A stretch of DNA of 5,339 nt, taken from an uncultured Pseudomonadota bacterium (GTDB lineage: Bacteria; Pseudomonadota; Gammaproteobacteria; Steroidobacterales; Steroidobacteraceae). Under the pieces are notes generated by a model that was given only the letters and a program-made list of their open reading frames with translations, made no database searches and was not told where the DNA came from. Each line of letters begins with the position of its first letter. The first letter of the stretch is position 1. The DNA lies in the NCBI GenBank assembly GCA_903890265.1, contig CAITAM010000018.1:1-5339 (forward strand), written 5' to 3'. Shown here in pieces: positions 1-5,339 of the stretch. Both the position numbers and the translations under genes were made by a program.

Positions 1-2
1 CG

Positions 3-62
3 AAGCCCGGCCCACCGGCCTGGCGCGGCCCGCGCGTCGGCAAGCGGTGCGCCCGGCGGTGA
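3..62 (+). CDS. Possible 3' end of an upstream gene (partial, unrecognised)
   Basis: A frame open from the left edge codes for about 19 residues, beginning KPGPPAWRGPRVG, and stops at TGA 60-62, 6 bases before the GTG of the next gene. Tight spacing of this kind is usual inside an operon, so this could be the tail of an upstream co-directional gene. The piece is too short and too rich in Arg, Gly and Pro to assign to a family. The other two plus frames are also open here, so it could equally be non-coding leader. The stop overlaps the GGTGAG motif (58-63) that may serve as ribosome binding site for the next gene. Confidence 0.22.
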   Translation, partial: KPGPPAWRGPRVGKRCARR

Positions 63-63
63 G
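58..63 (+). promoter_or_regulatory. Likely ribosome binding site for the FAH-family gene
   Basis: GGTGAG matches part of the anti-Shine-Dalgarno complement (AAGGAGGTGA) and lies 5 bases before the GTG at 69. This favours 69 over the in-frame GTG at 78, which would be 14 bases away. The 78 start would give a protein beginning MRLVSF, an N-terminus common in this family, so the choice is not closed. Confidence 0.4.
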
Positions 64-68
64 CGGGG

Positions 69-983
69 GTGGTCGACGTGCGACTGGTATCGTTCGGTGA
101 ACCCGGCGCCTGGCGCCCGGGGCTTGATCTCGGGACCTGGGTCGCGGACACGCGACGGGTGGCGGAACTGGCCGGCTGGGACGCGCACACGGTCGCCAGC
201 CTGCGCTCGAACCGCGCGCTGCTCGCGCTGGGGCAGGGCGCCCGCGAGGCGCTGCGCGAGTGCGCGCTGCGCCACGCGGCGGCGCTGCTGGCCGATGGCG
301 GCGGCCGGCCGCTCGACGGCCTGCGCCTCGGGCCGCCGGTGCCCGATCCCGAGAAGATCGTCTGCATCGGACTCAACTACCACGACCACGCGGCCGAGGT
401 CGGCGCGAAACCCCCGGCCGTGCCGATGTTCTTCGCCAAATACGCGAACTCGCTCGCCGGGCCGACGGACACCATCGTCCCGCCGCGCGACACCGCGAAA
501 GTCGACTACGAGGCGGAGCTCGCCGTCGTCATCGGCAAGCCCGGGCGGTACATCGACGCCGCCGACGCGCTACAGCACGTTGCCGGGGCGATGGCACTGA
601 ACGACGTCAGCGCCCGCGACCTGCAGCTCGCCAACCCGCTGTGGACGGGCGGCAAGGCGATCGACACCTTCGCCCCCTGCGGCCCGGCGCTCGTCACGCT
701 GGAGGAGATCCCGGACCTGCAGGCGCTCAGCGTGCAGACCCGGATCGGTGACACGCTGCTGCAGAACGGCACGACGGCGGCCATGATCTTCCCGGTCCGC
801 GAGCTCGTCGCGTTCCTGTCGCGGATCATGACGCTAGTACCCGGTGACATCATCGCGACCGGCACGCCGGCCGGGGTCGCCATGGCGCACAAGCCGCCGC
901 GGTTCCTGCAGACGGGCGACGTGGTTGAAGTCAGCGTCGGCGGGTTCGGCACGCTGCGCAATCCCGTCGGTCCCGCCGGCTGA
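69..983 (+). CDS. Fumarylacetoacetate hydrolase (FAH) family protein
   Basis: This 304-residue protein is a cytosolic metal-dependent enzyme of the FAH superfamily, whose members cleave or hydrate acylpyruvates, 2-oxo-4-enoates and diketo acids in aromatic, sugar-acid and related catabolism. About 90 N-terminal residues form a variable cap. The catalytic FAH domain follows, from the IGLNYHDHA motif (about 100-108). Seen in it are MFFAK (120-124), DYEAEL with the acidic metal-ligand pair E148 and E150, NDVSARDLQ with the third ligand D179, GGKAIDTF with K196 and D199, and the closing TGTPAGV (264-270). All expected ligands are present and the length is normal for the single-domain bacterial form, so it should be active. 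The exact substrate cannot be read from the sequence. FAHD2-like, 2,4-diketo-3-deoxy-L-fuconate hydrolase-like and oxohepta-enedioate hydratase-like roles are all possible. It starts with GTG (an alternative GTG lies at 78) and ends 6 bases before the aminotransferase gene, so the two are probably co-transcribed. Confidence 0.93.
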   Translation: MVDVRLVSFGEPGAWRPGLDLGTWVADTRRVAELAGWDAHTVASLRSNRALLALGQGAREALRECALRHAAALLADGGGRPLDGLRLGPPVPDPEKIVCIGLNYHDHAAEVGAKPPAVPMFFAKYANSLAGPTDTIVPPRDTAKVDYEAELAVVIGKPGRYIDAADALQHVAGAMALNDVSARDLQLANPLWTGGKAIDTFAPCGPALVTLEEIPDLQALSVQTRIGDTLLQNGTTAAMIFPVRELVAFLSRIMTLVPGDIIATGTPAGVAMAHKPPRFLQTGDVVEVSVGGFGTLRNPVGPAG

Positions 984-989
984 CACCCG

Positions 990-2159
990 GTGCGGGCGCG
1001 GCCGACCGTCCGCCCCGCGCGGCCGAACTTCGGTTCCGGGCCGTGCGCGAAGCGCCCGGGCTGGCAGCCCGCGGTGCTTGCCGATGCCCTCGTCGGCCGC
1101 TCGCACCGCACGCCCGCGGGGCAGGCGCGGCTCCGTGAAGTGATCGAGCGCAGCCGCGCGCTGCTCGGGCTCCCGGCCGGCATGCGCTTGGCCATCGTGC
1201 CGGGCTCCGACACCGGCGCGATCGAGATGGCGCTGTGGTCGCTGCTCGGGCCGCGTCCGGTCGACGTGCTCGCCTTTGACGTCTTCAGCCGGGCCTGGGC
1301 CCGCGACGTCACCGCGGAACTCAGGCTGCCGGCACGCGTACTCGCGGCGGCGGACGGCGACCTGCCGGATCTCGCCGAGATCGACTTCGCGCACGACGTC
1401 GTGTTCGCGTGGAACGGCACGAGCACGGGGGTCAGGCTGCCGGACACGCCGTGGATCCCGGCGACGCGGACGGGGCTCACGGTTTGCGATGCGACCTCGG
1501 CGGTGTACGGCATGCCGCTGCCGTGGGAGTCGCTCGACGTCGTCACCTGGAGCTGGCAGAAGGTGCTGGGCGGCGAGGCCGCGCACGGCATGCTCGCGCT
1601 CTCGGCCCGCGCCATCGAGCGGCTGCGCAGCTACCGGCCCGAGCGGCCGCTGCCGAAGGTGTTCAGGCTCGCGCACGAGGGCGTCGTCAACGAGGCGCTG
1701 TTCGACGGCGCCGCCCTCAACACGCCCTCGCTGCTCTGCGTCGAGGACGCGCTCGACGGCCTGCGCTGGGCCGAGGCCATCGGCGGCCTGCCGGCGCTCC
1801 ATGCCCGCACGCAGCGCAACTTCGACTGCGTCGCCTCCGGCGTCGCGGCGCGGCCGACGCTGCGCTTCCTCGCCCGCGACCCGGCACGCCGCTCGCCGAC
1901 CTCGATGTGTCTCGAGTTCACGGCGGAGGCGATCCGTGCGCTGCCGCGCGAGGACCACCGCCGCTTTGTTGATGGCATTGTCACGCGCCTCGCCGGGGAA
2001 GGCGTGGCGTTTGATATCGGCCACCACCGCGACGCGCCACCGGGGCTGCGGCTGTGGGGCGGGGCGACGGTCGAGACCGACGACCTCGCGTGCCTGCTGC
2101 CCTGGCTCGACTGGGCCTACGACGGCGAGTACGCGCGCTGGTTCGGGCCCGCGGCCTGA
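990..2159 (+). CDS. serC: Phosphoserine aminotransferase (TIGR01365-type SerC)
   Basis: This 389-residue enzyme is a PLP-dependent class V aminotransferase. It converts 3-phosphohydroxypyruvate plus glutamate to O-phosphoserine plus 2-oxoglutarate, the second step of cytosolic L-serine synthesis. The whole layout follows the SerC form known from Alphaproteobacteria and Methanosarcina (TIGR01365), not the E. coli form. It has PNFGSGPCAKRPGW near the start (12-25), GRSHR (36-40), PGSDTGAIEMALWSLLG (71-87), WNGTSTGVRLP (141-151), CDATS with the PLP-pyridine Asp D167, SWQKVLGGEAAHG with the Schiff-base lysine K191, NTPSLLCVED (244-253) and PPGLRLWGGATVE near the C-terminus (350-362). The start is GTG 990, the first start codon after the preceding in-frame stop TGA 981-983. 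No Shine-Dalgarno sequence is visible, so translation may depend on coupling to the FAH-family gene just upstream. No serA or serB lies in the window. Confidence 0.92.
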   Translation: MRARPTVRPARPNFGSGPCAKRPGWQPAVLADALVGRSHRTPAGQARLREVIERSRALLGLPAGMRLAIVPGSDTGAIEMALWSLLGPRPVDVLAFDVFSRAWARDVTAELRLPARVLAAADGDLPDLAEIDFAHDVVFAWNGTSTGVRLPDTPWIPATRTGLTVCDATSAVYGMPLPWESLDVVTWSWQKVLGGEAAHGMLALSARAIERLRSYRPERPLPKVFRLAHEGVVNEALFDGAALNTPSLLCVEDALDGLRWAEAIGGLPALHARTQRNFDCVASGVAARPTLRFLARDPARRSPTSMCLEFTAEAIRALPREDHRRFVDGIVTRLAGEGVAFDIGHHRDAPPGLRLWGGATVETDDLACLLPWLDWAYDGEYARWFGPAA

Positions 2160-2208
2160 CGGCGCGGGTCTCGTCGACCCGGATCTCGCCGACCCGCATC
2201 CGGCCTGG
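2160..2208. terminator. Convergent gap with inverted repeat, weak terminator candidate
   Basis: The serC and amidohydrolase genes end tail to tail 49 bases apart. CGGGTC at 2165-2170 can pair with GACCCG at 2176-2181 (6 bp, 5-base loop). Alternatively, GCGGGTC at 2164-2170 can pair perfectly with GACCCGC at 2191-2197 (7 bp, 20-base loop). Neither stem is followed by a T-tract on either strand, so this is not a canonical intrinsic terminator. Inverted repeats are common by chance at this G+C. The position between convergent genes is the main support. Confidence 0.27.
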
Positions 2209-3921
2209 TCACGGCGCCCGGTACACCCACTCGCCGTTCACGACCGTCCAGAGCACCTTCGTCTCGCGCAGCGACTCCGCGGGTACCGTCAGCACGTCGC
2301 GATCGACGAGCACGAGATCCGCCGCCTTGCCGGGCTCGATCGAGCCGACCAGCGCGTCCGCCTGCATGACCCGCGCGGCGTTGATCGTGTAGGCGTAGAG
2401 CATGGCCTCGCGCGGCACGGCCTGGGCCGCGTCCAGCACGCCGAGCGCACCCCGGCGGGTCTCCGCCTGGTAGATCGCGAGGAACGGGTTCGGTGACGAG
2501 ACGTTCCAGTCACTGGCACCGGCAATGACGGCGCCCTGGTCGAGCAGCGACCGCGCCGGGTACTGCCAGGGGTAGATCGCCGGATCCACGTACGGCTTGA
2601 CGAGGTCGATCGTGTCGGTGCCGGCCTCGGCCCACAGGAGCTGGTAGGACGCGTAGACGCCGAGCGCGGCGAAGCGCGGCTGGTCACTCGGGCGGATGAA
2701 CTGCAGGTGGGTGATCGAGTGGCGCGGCCCGTTCGGGCCGTTCGCGCGTCGCGCGGCCTCGATGCCGTTCAGCGTCTCGGTCACGGCGCGATCACCGATG
2801 GCGTGGGTGTGGACGATGAGTCCGAGGCGATCCGCCGCGATGCACAGGCGCGCGAAGTCCTCCGGCCGGAACAGCAGGTCGCCGGTCTTCAGCGTAATCG
2901 CGTACGGCGCCCACATCGCCGCGGTCTGTGCCGGGTACTCGACGACGCCGTCGGCGTAGACCTTGACGCCCGGCAGCGTGAGGCCCGGCACGTCGCGGTA
3001 TTCCTCGCGCAGCTTCAGCACTTCCGCGAGCGGATCGGGGCGCTCGGCGTGCACGTCGATGAAGGCCGCGACGTGCGCGGTGAGCCGGTGCTCGGCGGCG
3101 AGCGCGCGGTAGGCGTCGAGCATCGGTACCGTGATCGAGGCCTCGAGCCAGGAAGTGATCCCAAAACCGTGCAGGTAGTCGATCGCACCGGCCGCCGCCG
3201 CCTTGTAGGTCGCGGCAGCCGGCTCCGGCAGCACCGCGAGCGCGACGTCAAGGCCCGCGTCGACAAGGAAGCCGTTCGGCGTAAAGCTCGCGTCGTAGCC
3301 GTAGTACTTACGCCTCGCCTCCGGCAGCGAACGCAGGTAGCGCGGGGTGATGCCGGCGCGTTTCAACAGCACGGGGTTCGCCCAGCCCGTGTGGCCGTCG
3401 CTGCAGAGCAGCAGCACCGGCTTCGTCGCGAGCGGGCCGGCGGCGATCGCGCGGTTAAGCTCCGGCAGGTGCGACCAGACCTCGATCGGCAGGCCCGAGA
3501 TCCGCACCACGTCACCGCGCAGGCCGCGGCCGGAACGGCCCGCGTCGGCCGCGATCGCGGCGAGCCGGTCGATGTCGGCGACCTCGTTCTGCACGTCGAC
3601 CCCGAGGAGCGAGAGACCGCCGTCGACCGTGTGCACGTGGCTGTCGATCAGGCCGGGCAGCAGCGTCCCGCCGTGCAGGTCGATGACCTCGGCGCTGCTG
3701 CCGACGGCGCGGCGTGCCTCGTCGTCCGTGCCGACCGCGACGATCGTGCCGTCCCGCACCGCCACGGCCGCGGCGTAGGGCTGGGTCCGGTTGGCGGTAA
3801 AGACGTGGCCGTTGACGAAGAGGCGCTCGGCAGCGCCCGCCGCGAGCGGCAGGCCAAGCATCGCGGCCAGCACGACAGGAAGGGCACGGGTCGCGACACG
3901 GCGCGCGGTCAGCAGGGCCAT
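2209..3921 (-). CDS. Exported amidohydrolase family 3 (YtcJ-like) enzyme
   Basis: This 570-residue metal-dependent hydrolase belongs to the amidohydrolase superfamily, family 3 (YtcJ / N-substituted formamide deformylase-like). The family hydrolyses C-N bonds of amides, formamides or cyclic amides; the substrate here is unknown. The N-terminus is a clear signal peptide: Arg residues at 7, 8 and 12, a hydrophobic core (13-27) and AGA before AE, with predicted cleavage after residue 30. Secretion to the periplasm or beyond is inferred. RR is present but the rest of a Tat motif is not, so Sec export is likelier. Catalytic-domain landmarks are GLIDSHVH with metal ligands H95 and H97, CSDGHTGWANP (173-183), GVKVYADG with K320, VHTHAIGDRA with H373, RHSITHLQF (400-408) and ASDWNVSSPNPF with the catalytic Asp D471. 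The domain closes with SIEPGKAADLVLVDRD (527-542). All key residues are intact. The frame stays open upstream to 4128, but that would lose the signal peptide's N-terminal position and overlap the preceding gene by about 119 bases, so ATG 3921 was chosen. No strong ribosome binding site is visible. Confidence 0.93.
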   Translation of the reverse strand: MALLTARRVATRALPVVLAAMLGLPLAAGAAERLFVNGHVFTANRTQPYAAAVAVRDGTIVAVGTDDEARRAVGSSAEVIDLHGGTLLPGLIDSHVHTVDGGLSLLGVDVQNEVADIDRLAAIAADAGRSGRGLRGDVVRISGLPIEVWSHLPELNRAIAAGPLATKPVLLLCSDGHTGWANPVLLKRAGITPRYLRSLPEARRKYYGYDASFTPNGFLVDAGLDVALAVLPEPAAATYKAAAAGAIDYLHGFGITSWLEASITVPMLDAYRALAAEHRLTAHVAAFIDVHAERPDPLAEVLKLREEYRDVPGLTLPGVKVYADGVVEYPAQTAAMWAPYAITLKTGDLLFRPEDFARLCIAADRLGLIVHTHAIGDRAVTETLNGIEAARRANGPNGPRHSITHLQFIRPSDQPRFAALGVYASYQLLWAEAGTDTIDLVKPYVDPAIYPWQYPARSLLDQGAVIAGASDWNVSSPNPFLAIYQAETRRGALGVLDAAQAVPREAMLYAYTINAARVMQADALVGSIEPGKAADLVLVDRDVLTVPAESLRETKVLWTVVNGEWVYRAP

Positions 3922-4009
3922 CAGGGGAGTCCGTCCGGTAACAGGTAAGGAGCCGGCGACGATACGGCCAACCGGGGCGCTGCCGCAATCGGCGGGCTGC
4001 GGGGCGCCG
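3922..4009 (-). other. 88-base intergenic stretch upstream of the amidohydrolase
   Basis: This lies between the CPXCG-protein stop and the amidohydrolase ATG. I see no recognisable -35/-10 pair, no strong hairpin and only a poor Shine-Dalgarno candidate (GGACGG, about 12 bases before the ATG). A GGGGCGC heptamer occurs twice (3974-3980 and 4001-4007), which means little at this base composition. It may carry a promoter I cannot recognise, or be read through from the genes upstream. Confidence 0.3.
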
Positions 4010-4330
4010 TCAGTCGCCGCGCAGCAGGCCGAGGCTCTCGAGTTCACCGGCGTGATCGACCTCGAGCACGAACTCGATCGGCCGGCAGCAGATCTCGCAG
4101 TCCTCGACGTAGCGTGCCGAGCCCGCACTCGTGTCGATGACGGTCTCGAACGGTTCGCCGCAGAACGGGCAGGCGACGTCGAGGCTCAAAAGGCCGCCCC
4201 CGTCGGCGCCGGCCGCTGCCTGGTCCGCCGGCTCGAACACGGGCTCAAGGCCGTACAGCCGGTCGACCGTGGCGGGGTCGGGCAGCGGCGGTGACCGCTC
4301 GGGTGCGCGGGGCGGGCGGCGGGCCTTCAT
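4010..4330 (-). CDS. CPXCG motif-containing cysteine-rich protein
   Basis: This 106-residue small protein of unknown function belongs to the Cys_rich_CPXG family (PF14255). The defining core is in the second half: VACPFCGEPFETVID with C54 and C57, a short spacer ending SARYVEDCEICCRPIEF with C78, C81 and C82, then an acidic tail. The two cysteine clusters look like a zinc-ribbon-type metal site, which is an inference. Most members I know are about 60-70 residues and begin just before the CPxCG motif, so the first 45 or so residues, rich in Pro, Arg and Ala, are unusual. A TTG at 4189 (codon 48) would give a 59-residue protein of normal size, with a G-rich stretch a little upstream. The ATG at 4330 is kept because the frame is clean, but it lacks a convincing ribosome binding site. 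The gene lies 61 bases after the esterase and 88 bases before the amidohydrolase on the same strand. No signal peptide or membrane segment is present. Confidence 0.88.
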   Translation of the reverse strand: MKARRPPRAPERSPPLPDPATVDRLYGLEPVFEPADQAAAGADGGGLLSLDVACPFCGEPFETVIDTSAGSARYVEDCEICCRPIEFVLEVDHAGELESLGLLRGD

Positions 4331-4391
4331 CGCCGCACCATCGCCCGCTCGCCAACCCCCGTCAATCGCCCGCCGTCCGCCCGCGGGACCG
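4331..4391 (-). other. 61-base spacer between esterase and CPXCG gene
   Basis: No gene is present. On the minus strand the 9-mer GCGGGCGAT occurs twice, once followed by TG and once by GG just before the CPXCG start. I see no promoter boxes, terminator stem with T-run or strong Shine-Dalgarno sequence, so read-through from the esterase gene is plausible. Confidence 0.25.
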
Positions 4392-5339
4392 TCAACGGTC
4401 GCGGCGCTCGTGTTGCAGCAGGAAGTCGAGGATCGCGCGGCTCGCGTTCGGTCCCGGCGCGTCGACGAAGCTGCCGGCGACGTCGCCGCCGGACCAGGCG
4501 TGGCCGGCCGCTTCGATCAGCCAGAGCTCGGCGACCGGTGCCGTCGCGTCGGCACGGTGCGCGACGTGCCGCTGATGGGCGCGCGATCCGTCGCTCGCGG
4601 GCTCGCGACGGGTCGCTTCGACGAGGCCGTCGGCGGCAAAGGCGTCGAGCGTGCGGCGGTAGATCGCGAGCGAGTTGTCGGGATGCACCACGGTGTCGGC
4701 ATCGCCGTGAATGGCGAGCGTCGGCACCCGCGGCCACGGCGCGATCGTCGCCTCGCCGGCGAGGCGCTCGCGCGGCCCGTGGCGCATGGCGGCGAGCCCG
4801 CTGCCCAGGCTGTCCGCGATGCCACTCGGCACGCCCGAGTGGCTGGCGACGGCGGCGTAGAGGTCGGGGTAGGCCGCCGCGGTCGCGAGCGCCATGGCGC
4901 CACCCGCCGACAGCCCGGCGAGGTACAGGCGGCGCGGATCGAGCGGGTACCCGGCGACGAGGTGCTGGGTCAGCGCGGCGATCCAGGCCACCTCGCCGTG
5001 GCCGCGTTGCTGGTGGGCGGCATCGAACCAGTTCCAGCAGCTCGCGAGGTTCTCGCGGCTGCCCTGCCCGGGGTAGGCGACCACGAGGCCGCGCCGCTCC
5101 GCCTCGTCGCTCATCCGCGTGCCGAGCGCGAAATCGTCCGGCGACTGCTGGCAGCCGTGCAGCATGACGAGGAGCGGCCGCGGCGCGCCCGTGCCCATGC
5201 CCGCCGGCGTGTGCAGGGTGTAGGGCCGCTCGACGCCGTCGTGGCGGAAGGTCGTGCGGATCGTGGTGGCCGGGCGGGGCGGCGGCGGGCTCGGGTCGGC
5301 GGGCGGCGTTGCCGGCGGCACCGGGGCCCGTTCCGCGCG
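4392..5339 (-). CDS. PHB depolymerase-family serine esterase (5' end beyond window)
   Basis: This alpha/beta-hydrolase of the short-chain PHA depolymerase catalytic domain type 1 / PHB-depolymerase esterase family (TIGR01840-like) hydrolyses polyhydroxybutyrate oligomers or other short-chain and aromatic esters. Residue numbers count from GTG 5321. A Pro-rich lead (2-18) is followed by PLLVMLHGCQQSPDDFA (49-65, oxyanion region), YPGQGS, CWNWFD (95-100), QQRGHGE, the nucleophile elbow GLSAGG with S138, PDLYAAVASHSG (152-163), IHGDADTVV with the likely catalytic D209, and AGHAWSGG with H274. The triad is complete. C57 and C95 are conserved in the family and could form a disulfide, suiting an exported enzyme. 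The frame has no stop between 5321 and the right edge, so GTG 5321 is probably not the true start. The Pro-rich stretch looks like an interdomain linker, and the family usually runs to 350 or more residues, so a signal peptide or N-terminal segment probably lies outside. Substrate class is uncertain. Confidence 0.9.
   Translation of the reverse strand, partial: RAERAPVPPATPPADPSPPPPRPATTIRTTFRHDGVERPYTLHTPAGMGTGAPRPLLVMLHGCQQSPDDFALGTRMSDEAERRGLVVAYPGQGSRENLASCWNWFDAAHQQRGHGEVAWIAALTQHLVAGYPLDPRRLYLAGLSAGGAMALATAAAYPDLYAAVASHSGVPSGIADSLGSGLAAMRHGPRERLAGEATIAPWPRVPTLAIHGDADTVVHPDNSLAIYRRTLDAFAADGLVEATRREPASDGSRAHQRHVAHRADATAPVAELWLIEAAGHAWSGGDVAGSFVDAPGPNASRAILDFLLQHERRDR

Noticed and set aside
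506..2027. Long minus-strand frames (369 and 397 codons) antisense to the FAH and serC genes
   Set aside because: The translations are rich in Arg, Ala, Pro and Ser with no recognisable motif, and lie opposite two clear enzyme genes. Long open antisense frames are expected at this G+C.
1276..2496. A 406-codon plus-strand frame overlapping serC and running into the amidohydrolase 3' end
   Set aside because: It is out of frame with serC, full of Arg and Ser, and lacks domain motifs; the serC frame carries all PLP-enzyme motifs.
2707..3948. A 413-codon plus-strand frame antisense to the amidohydrolase
   Set aside because: The translation is dominated by Arg, Val, Asp, Gly and His repeats typical of reverse-strand reading of a high-GC gene; the opposite strand encodes a complete amidohydrolase.
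3974..4007. Repeated GGGGCGC in the gap before the amidohydrolase
   Set aside because: Two copies of a GC-only heptamer are expected by chance in sequence this rich in G and C.
3922..4128. Upstream extension of the amidohydrolase by 69 codons
   Set aside because: It would bury an evident signal peptide and overlap the 3' third of the CPXCG gene; the added residues look like out-of-frame sequence.
4327..4341. Tiny frame ATG-GTG-CGG-CGA-TGA whose stop overlaps the CPXCG ATG
   Set aside because: It resembles a coupling leader peptide but is only four codons, is the end of a longer shadow frame inside the esterase gene, and has no ribosome binding site. Chance is the simplest reading.

Overview
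This is a compact, very G+C-rich bacterial segment (clearly above two thirds G+C by eye, with G/C at most third codon positions). The likely source is a proteobacterium. The small CPXCG-motif cysteine-rich protein is a family I associate mainly with Gammaproteobacteria. The phosphoserine aminotransferase, however, is of the form I know best from Alphaproteobacteria and Methanosarcina. I therefore do not name a genus. High G+C produces many long open frames on the wrong strand or frame, and these were discarded.

Layout: two genes run rightward, then three run leftward. Plus strand: a fumarylacetoacetate hydrolase-family enzyme (69-983), followed after 6 bases by a phosphoserine aminotransferase, SerC of the TIGR01365 type (990-2159). 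A 49-base convergent gap (2160-2208) holds a weak GC-rich inverted repeat. Minus strand, read right to left: a PHB-depolymerase-like serine esterase running in from the right edge (5339 down to 4392), the CPXCG-motif protein (4330-4010), and an exported YtcJ-like amidohydrolase (3921-2209). The first 62 bases may hold the tail of a gene lying to the left.

How the genes fit together: the two plus-strand genes look co-transcribed, but their roles differ. One belongs to 2-oxo acid/acylpyruvate catabolism and the other to serine biosynthesis, so the link may be only transcriptional. On the minus strand, the esterase and the signal-peptide-bearing amidohydrolase suggest hydrolysis of external or periplasmic esters and amides. 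The CPXCG protein between them is probably a passenger of unknown function.

I found no RNA genes, mobile elements, CRISPR arrays or phage genes, and no convincing evidence of a previously undescribed system. The window reads as ordinary chromosomal metabolic sequence, with a few start-site, truncation and pairing questions worth checking.
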